A stretch of 7,069 nucleotides of DNA, taken from an uncultured Lactobacillus sp. Its GTDB lineage: Bacteria > Bacillota > Bacilli > Lactobacillales > Lactobacillaceae. The notes below the pieces were generated by a model. That model saw nothing but the letters and a program-made list of their open reading frames with translations. It ran no database searches and was not told the DNA's origin. The DNA is taken from assembly GCF_902491705.1 (NCBI RefSeq), contig NZ_CABUIW010000079.1, positions 1 through 7,069 of the forward strand, given 5' to 3'. Shown piece after piece: positions 6,159 through 7,069 of the stretch; the first letter of the stretch is position 1, and every line of letters starts with the position of its first letter. The translations under genes were made by a program, and so were the position numbers.

Positions 6159-6839
6159 TTATAATTTTTCGGCATCGACATTGTAGTCGACGATTTCAAA
6201 TTGACCATTATCATGCAAGATTCCTCGAGTAACGCTACCGTTATTTGGAAAAATAATGTCATGCTTGCCATCGCTCTTATTCCAGTACTTAATCGACAAG
6301 GTTTTAATAAAATCACCATGTGTAACTAATAGTACTCTTTCTTCATCCTTAGTAAGGTCTCTTAATACCTTAATTCCACGGATCATTCTCTTATCGAGTT
6401 CTTCTGTATTCTCTGCCAAATGGCGTGGATCAGCCTTCTTAGTTGCTTCTCTAAACTTATCTAATCCAACTTGATTGATAATCTTAGCAACATCATCTTC
6501 ATGACCGATCCCAGCTGCCATCGCTACTTGATCCCAGGTTTGGTTAATATCATCACCTTCGAAAGTTCCAAAGAAAACTTCACGAAATTCTGGCAACTTT
6601 TTAATTTTACCAATATCCGAGACCAAATTAGCGTCTTTCATTAAATGAACGGTGTCAATTGCTCTTTTCAAATCTGATGAGTACATGTTATCAAAGTGAA
6701 CTTGGCTTAATGCATTTGCTGTTCTCTTTAAATCGTTAATTCCCTTCACAGTTAGCGGAGAATCACACCAGCCTTGAACTTTGTTCAGCTGGTTAAACAT
6801 TGTCTCACCGTGGCGAACTAAATAAACTTCTGTTGCCAT
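6159..6839 (-). CDS. Histidine phosphatase family protein (phosphoglycerate mutase-like)
   Basis: This 226-residue cytoplasmic enzyme belongs to the two-step phospho-histidine superfamily. Visible are LVRHGET (7-13) with nucleophile H10, GWCDSPLT (23-30), SSDLKRAIDT with R59, the acid segment FREVFFGTFEG (85-95) with probable acid E87, and LVTHGDFIKT (171-180) with second catalytic H174. It lacks the WRLNERHYG and WRRSF segments of true GpmA. It is therefore better read as a broad-specificity phosphatase of the PhoE/CobC type than as a glycolytic mutase, although automatic annotation may say mutase. The substrate is unknown. AGGGG lies 7 bases before the ATG. It forms its own unit, with tandem palindromes upstream and a terminator downstream. 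Confidence 0.9.
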   Translation of the reverse strand: MATEVYLVRHGETMFNQLNKVQGWCDSPLTVKGINDLKRTANALSQVHFDNMYSSDLKRAIDTVHLMKDANLVSDIGKIKKLPEFREVFFGTFEGDDINQTWDQVAMAAGIGHEDDVAKIINQVGLDKFREATKKADPRHLAENTEELDKRMIRGIKVLRDLTKDEERVLLVTHGDFIKTLSIKYWNKSDGKHDIIFPNNGSVTRGILHDNGQFEIVDYNVDAEKL

Positions 6840-6870
6840 AAATTAACCCCTGCTATATAAAACATGGAAA

Positions 6871-6922
6871 TATGTAGAATAATATAATTTTCTACATACC
6901 AGAAAGATATATTATCCTTTCT
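6871..6922. repeat. Two tandem palindromes upstream of the phosphatase gene
   Basis: The first is TATGTAGAA (6871-6879), a 10-base AT-only centre and TTCTACATA (6890-6898), with perfect arms. The second is AGAAAG (6901-6906), a 10-base centre and CTTTCT (6917-6922), also perfect. They are adjacent and of like design. The second contains GATAAT on the minus strand, a possible -10 without a well-placed -35. They could be operators over a promoter or hairpins in the 5' leader. Confidence 0.5.
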
Positions 6923-7004
6923 TTGTTTTATTTACTGTCGTCAACACTAGTATTCCGATATTCCAATATAGGAGTAATCGCATTGACTAGCTCTTACAGC
7001 TTAA

Positions 7005-7030
7005 GGGTTTAGCTAACCCCGTTTTTCTTT
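7005..7030 (+). terminator. Weak plus-strand terminator-like hairpin
   Basis: GGGTT (7005-7009), a 5-base loop and AACCC (7015-7019) are followed by CGTTTTTCTTTT. The stem is short but GC-rich for this DNA, and the T-tract lies only on the plus-strand side. No plus-strand gene precedes it in the window. It may end a small RNA or antisense transcript, or be fortuitous. The rest of 6923-7004 shows nothing I can assign. Confidence 0.35.
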
Positions 7031-7031
7031 T

Positions 7032-7067
7032 CTATTTTGCTAAAGCTAAAAGATTTAAAACTGCATT
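7032..7067 (-). CDS. Possible C-terminal end of an upstream gene (partial)
   Basis: In one minus-strand frame the last bases of the window read NAVLNLLALAK followed by TAG. This resembles an ordinary protein C-terminus, and the frame is open to the window edge. Eleven codons are too few to identify a gene. The T-tract of the plus-strand hairpin lies just past the stop codon. This entry only flags a gene end that may lie there. Confidence 0.25.
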   Translation of the reverse strand, partial: NAVLNLLALAK

Positions 7068-7069
7068 TT

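Noticed and set aside
6137..6319. Minus-strand open frame of 60 codons overlapping the phosphatase end
   Set aside because: It is out of frame with the phosphatase, which keeps its VTHGD motif there, and it runs into the terminator.
6256..6474. Plus-strand open frame of 72 codons within the phosphatase gene
   Set aside because: It is antisense to the phosphatase, with Leu/Ser-rich content typical of a complement-strand shadow.

Overview
The window looks like an ordinary chromosomal segment of a low-GC Gram-positive bacterium, most likely a Lactobacillus-group lactic acid bacterium. The reasons are the AT-rich DNA, strong AGGAG-type ribosome binding sites, compact U-tract hairpin terminators, an M-box-type leader and a typical gpmA/CDF/MgtA repertoire. 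The genus is an inference from general resemblance, not from a marker gene. All six well-supported genes lie on the minus strand, so transcription runs from high to low coordinates.

Layout in the direction of transcription. At the right edge (about 6840-7069) there is intergenic DNA. It holds two tandem palindromes just upstream of a histidine-phosphatase gene, a plus-strand hairpin with a T-tract, and perhaps the last codons of another gene. The phosphatase gene (6839-6159) ends in a terminator. Only about 30 bases later comes a compact operon: a CDF-family metal exporter (6097-5198), a 61-residue two-helix membrane protein (5189-5004) and a 2,3-bisphosphoglycerate-dependent phosphoglycerate mutase (4994-4317). 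The last stop codon of the operon sits inside its terminator. Next is a P-loop kinase related to the T4 polynucleotide kinase 5'-kinase domain, with an unassigned C-terminal half (4212-3277), and its own terminator.

The most informative region is 2895-3238. A promoter drives a leader whose sequence and pairing match the M-box (ykoK) magnesium riboswitch. A strong terminator follows, then the magnesium-transporting P-type ATPase mgtA (2894-213). This is a self-contained magnesium-homeostasis unit: high Mg2+ should favour termination before mgtA, and low Mg2+ should allow read-through. The longest open frame for mgtA starts inside the terminator and is wrong. The true start has a good ribosome binding site at 2902-2909.

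After mgtA and its terminator, the left edge (1-168) carries three copies of a 19-base AT-rich motif at an exact 39-base period, then a long near-perfect hairpin. These probably form the control region and leader of a further minus-strand gene beyond the window.

I found no mobile element, CRISPR array, tRNA or rRNA. Nothing here amounts to a clear new multi-gene system. The best second-look items are the 39-base repeat array, altered ion-pathway residues in MgtA, the kinase with an unknown C-terminal domain, and the exporter/mutase operon.
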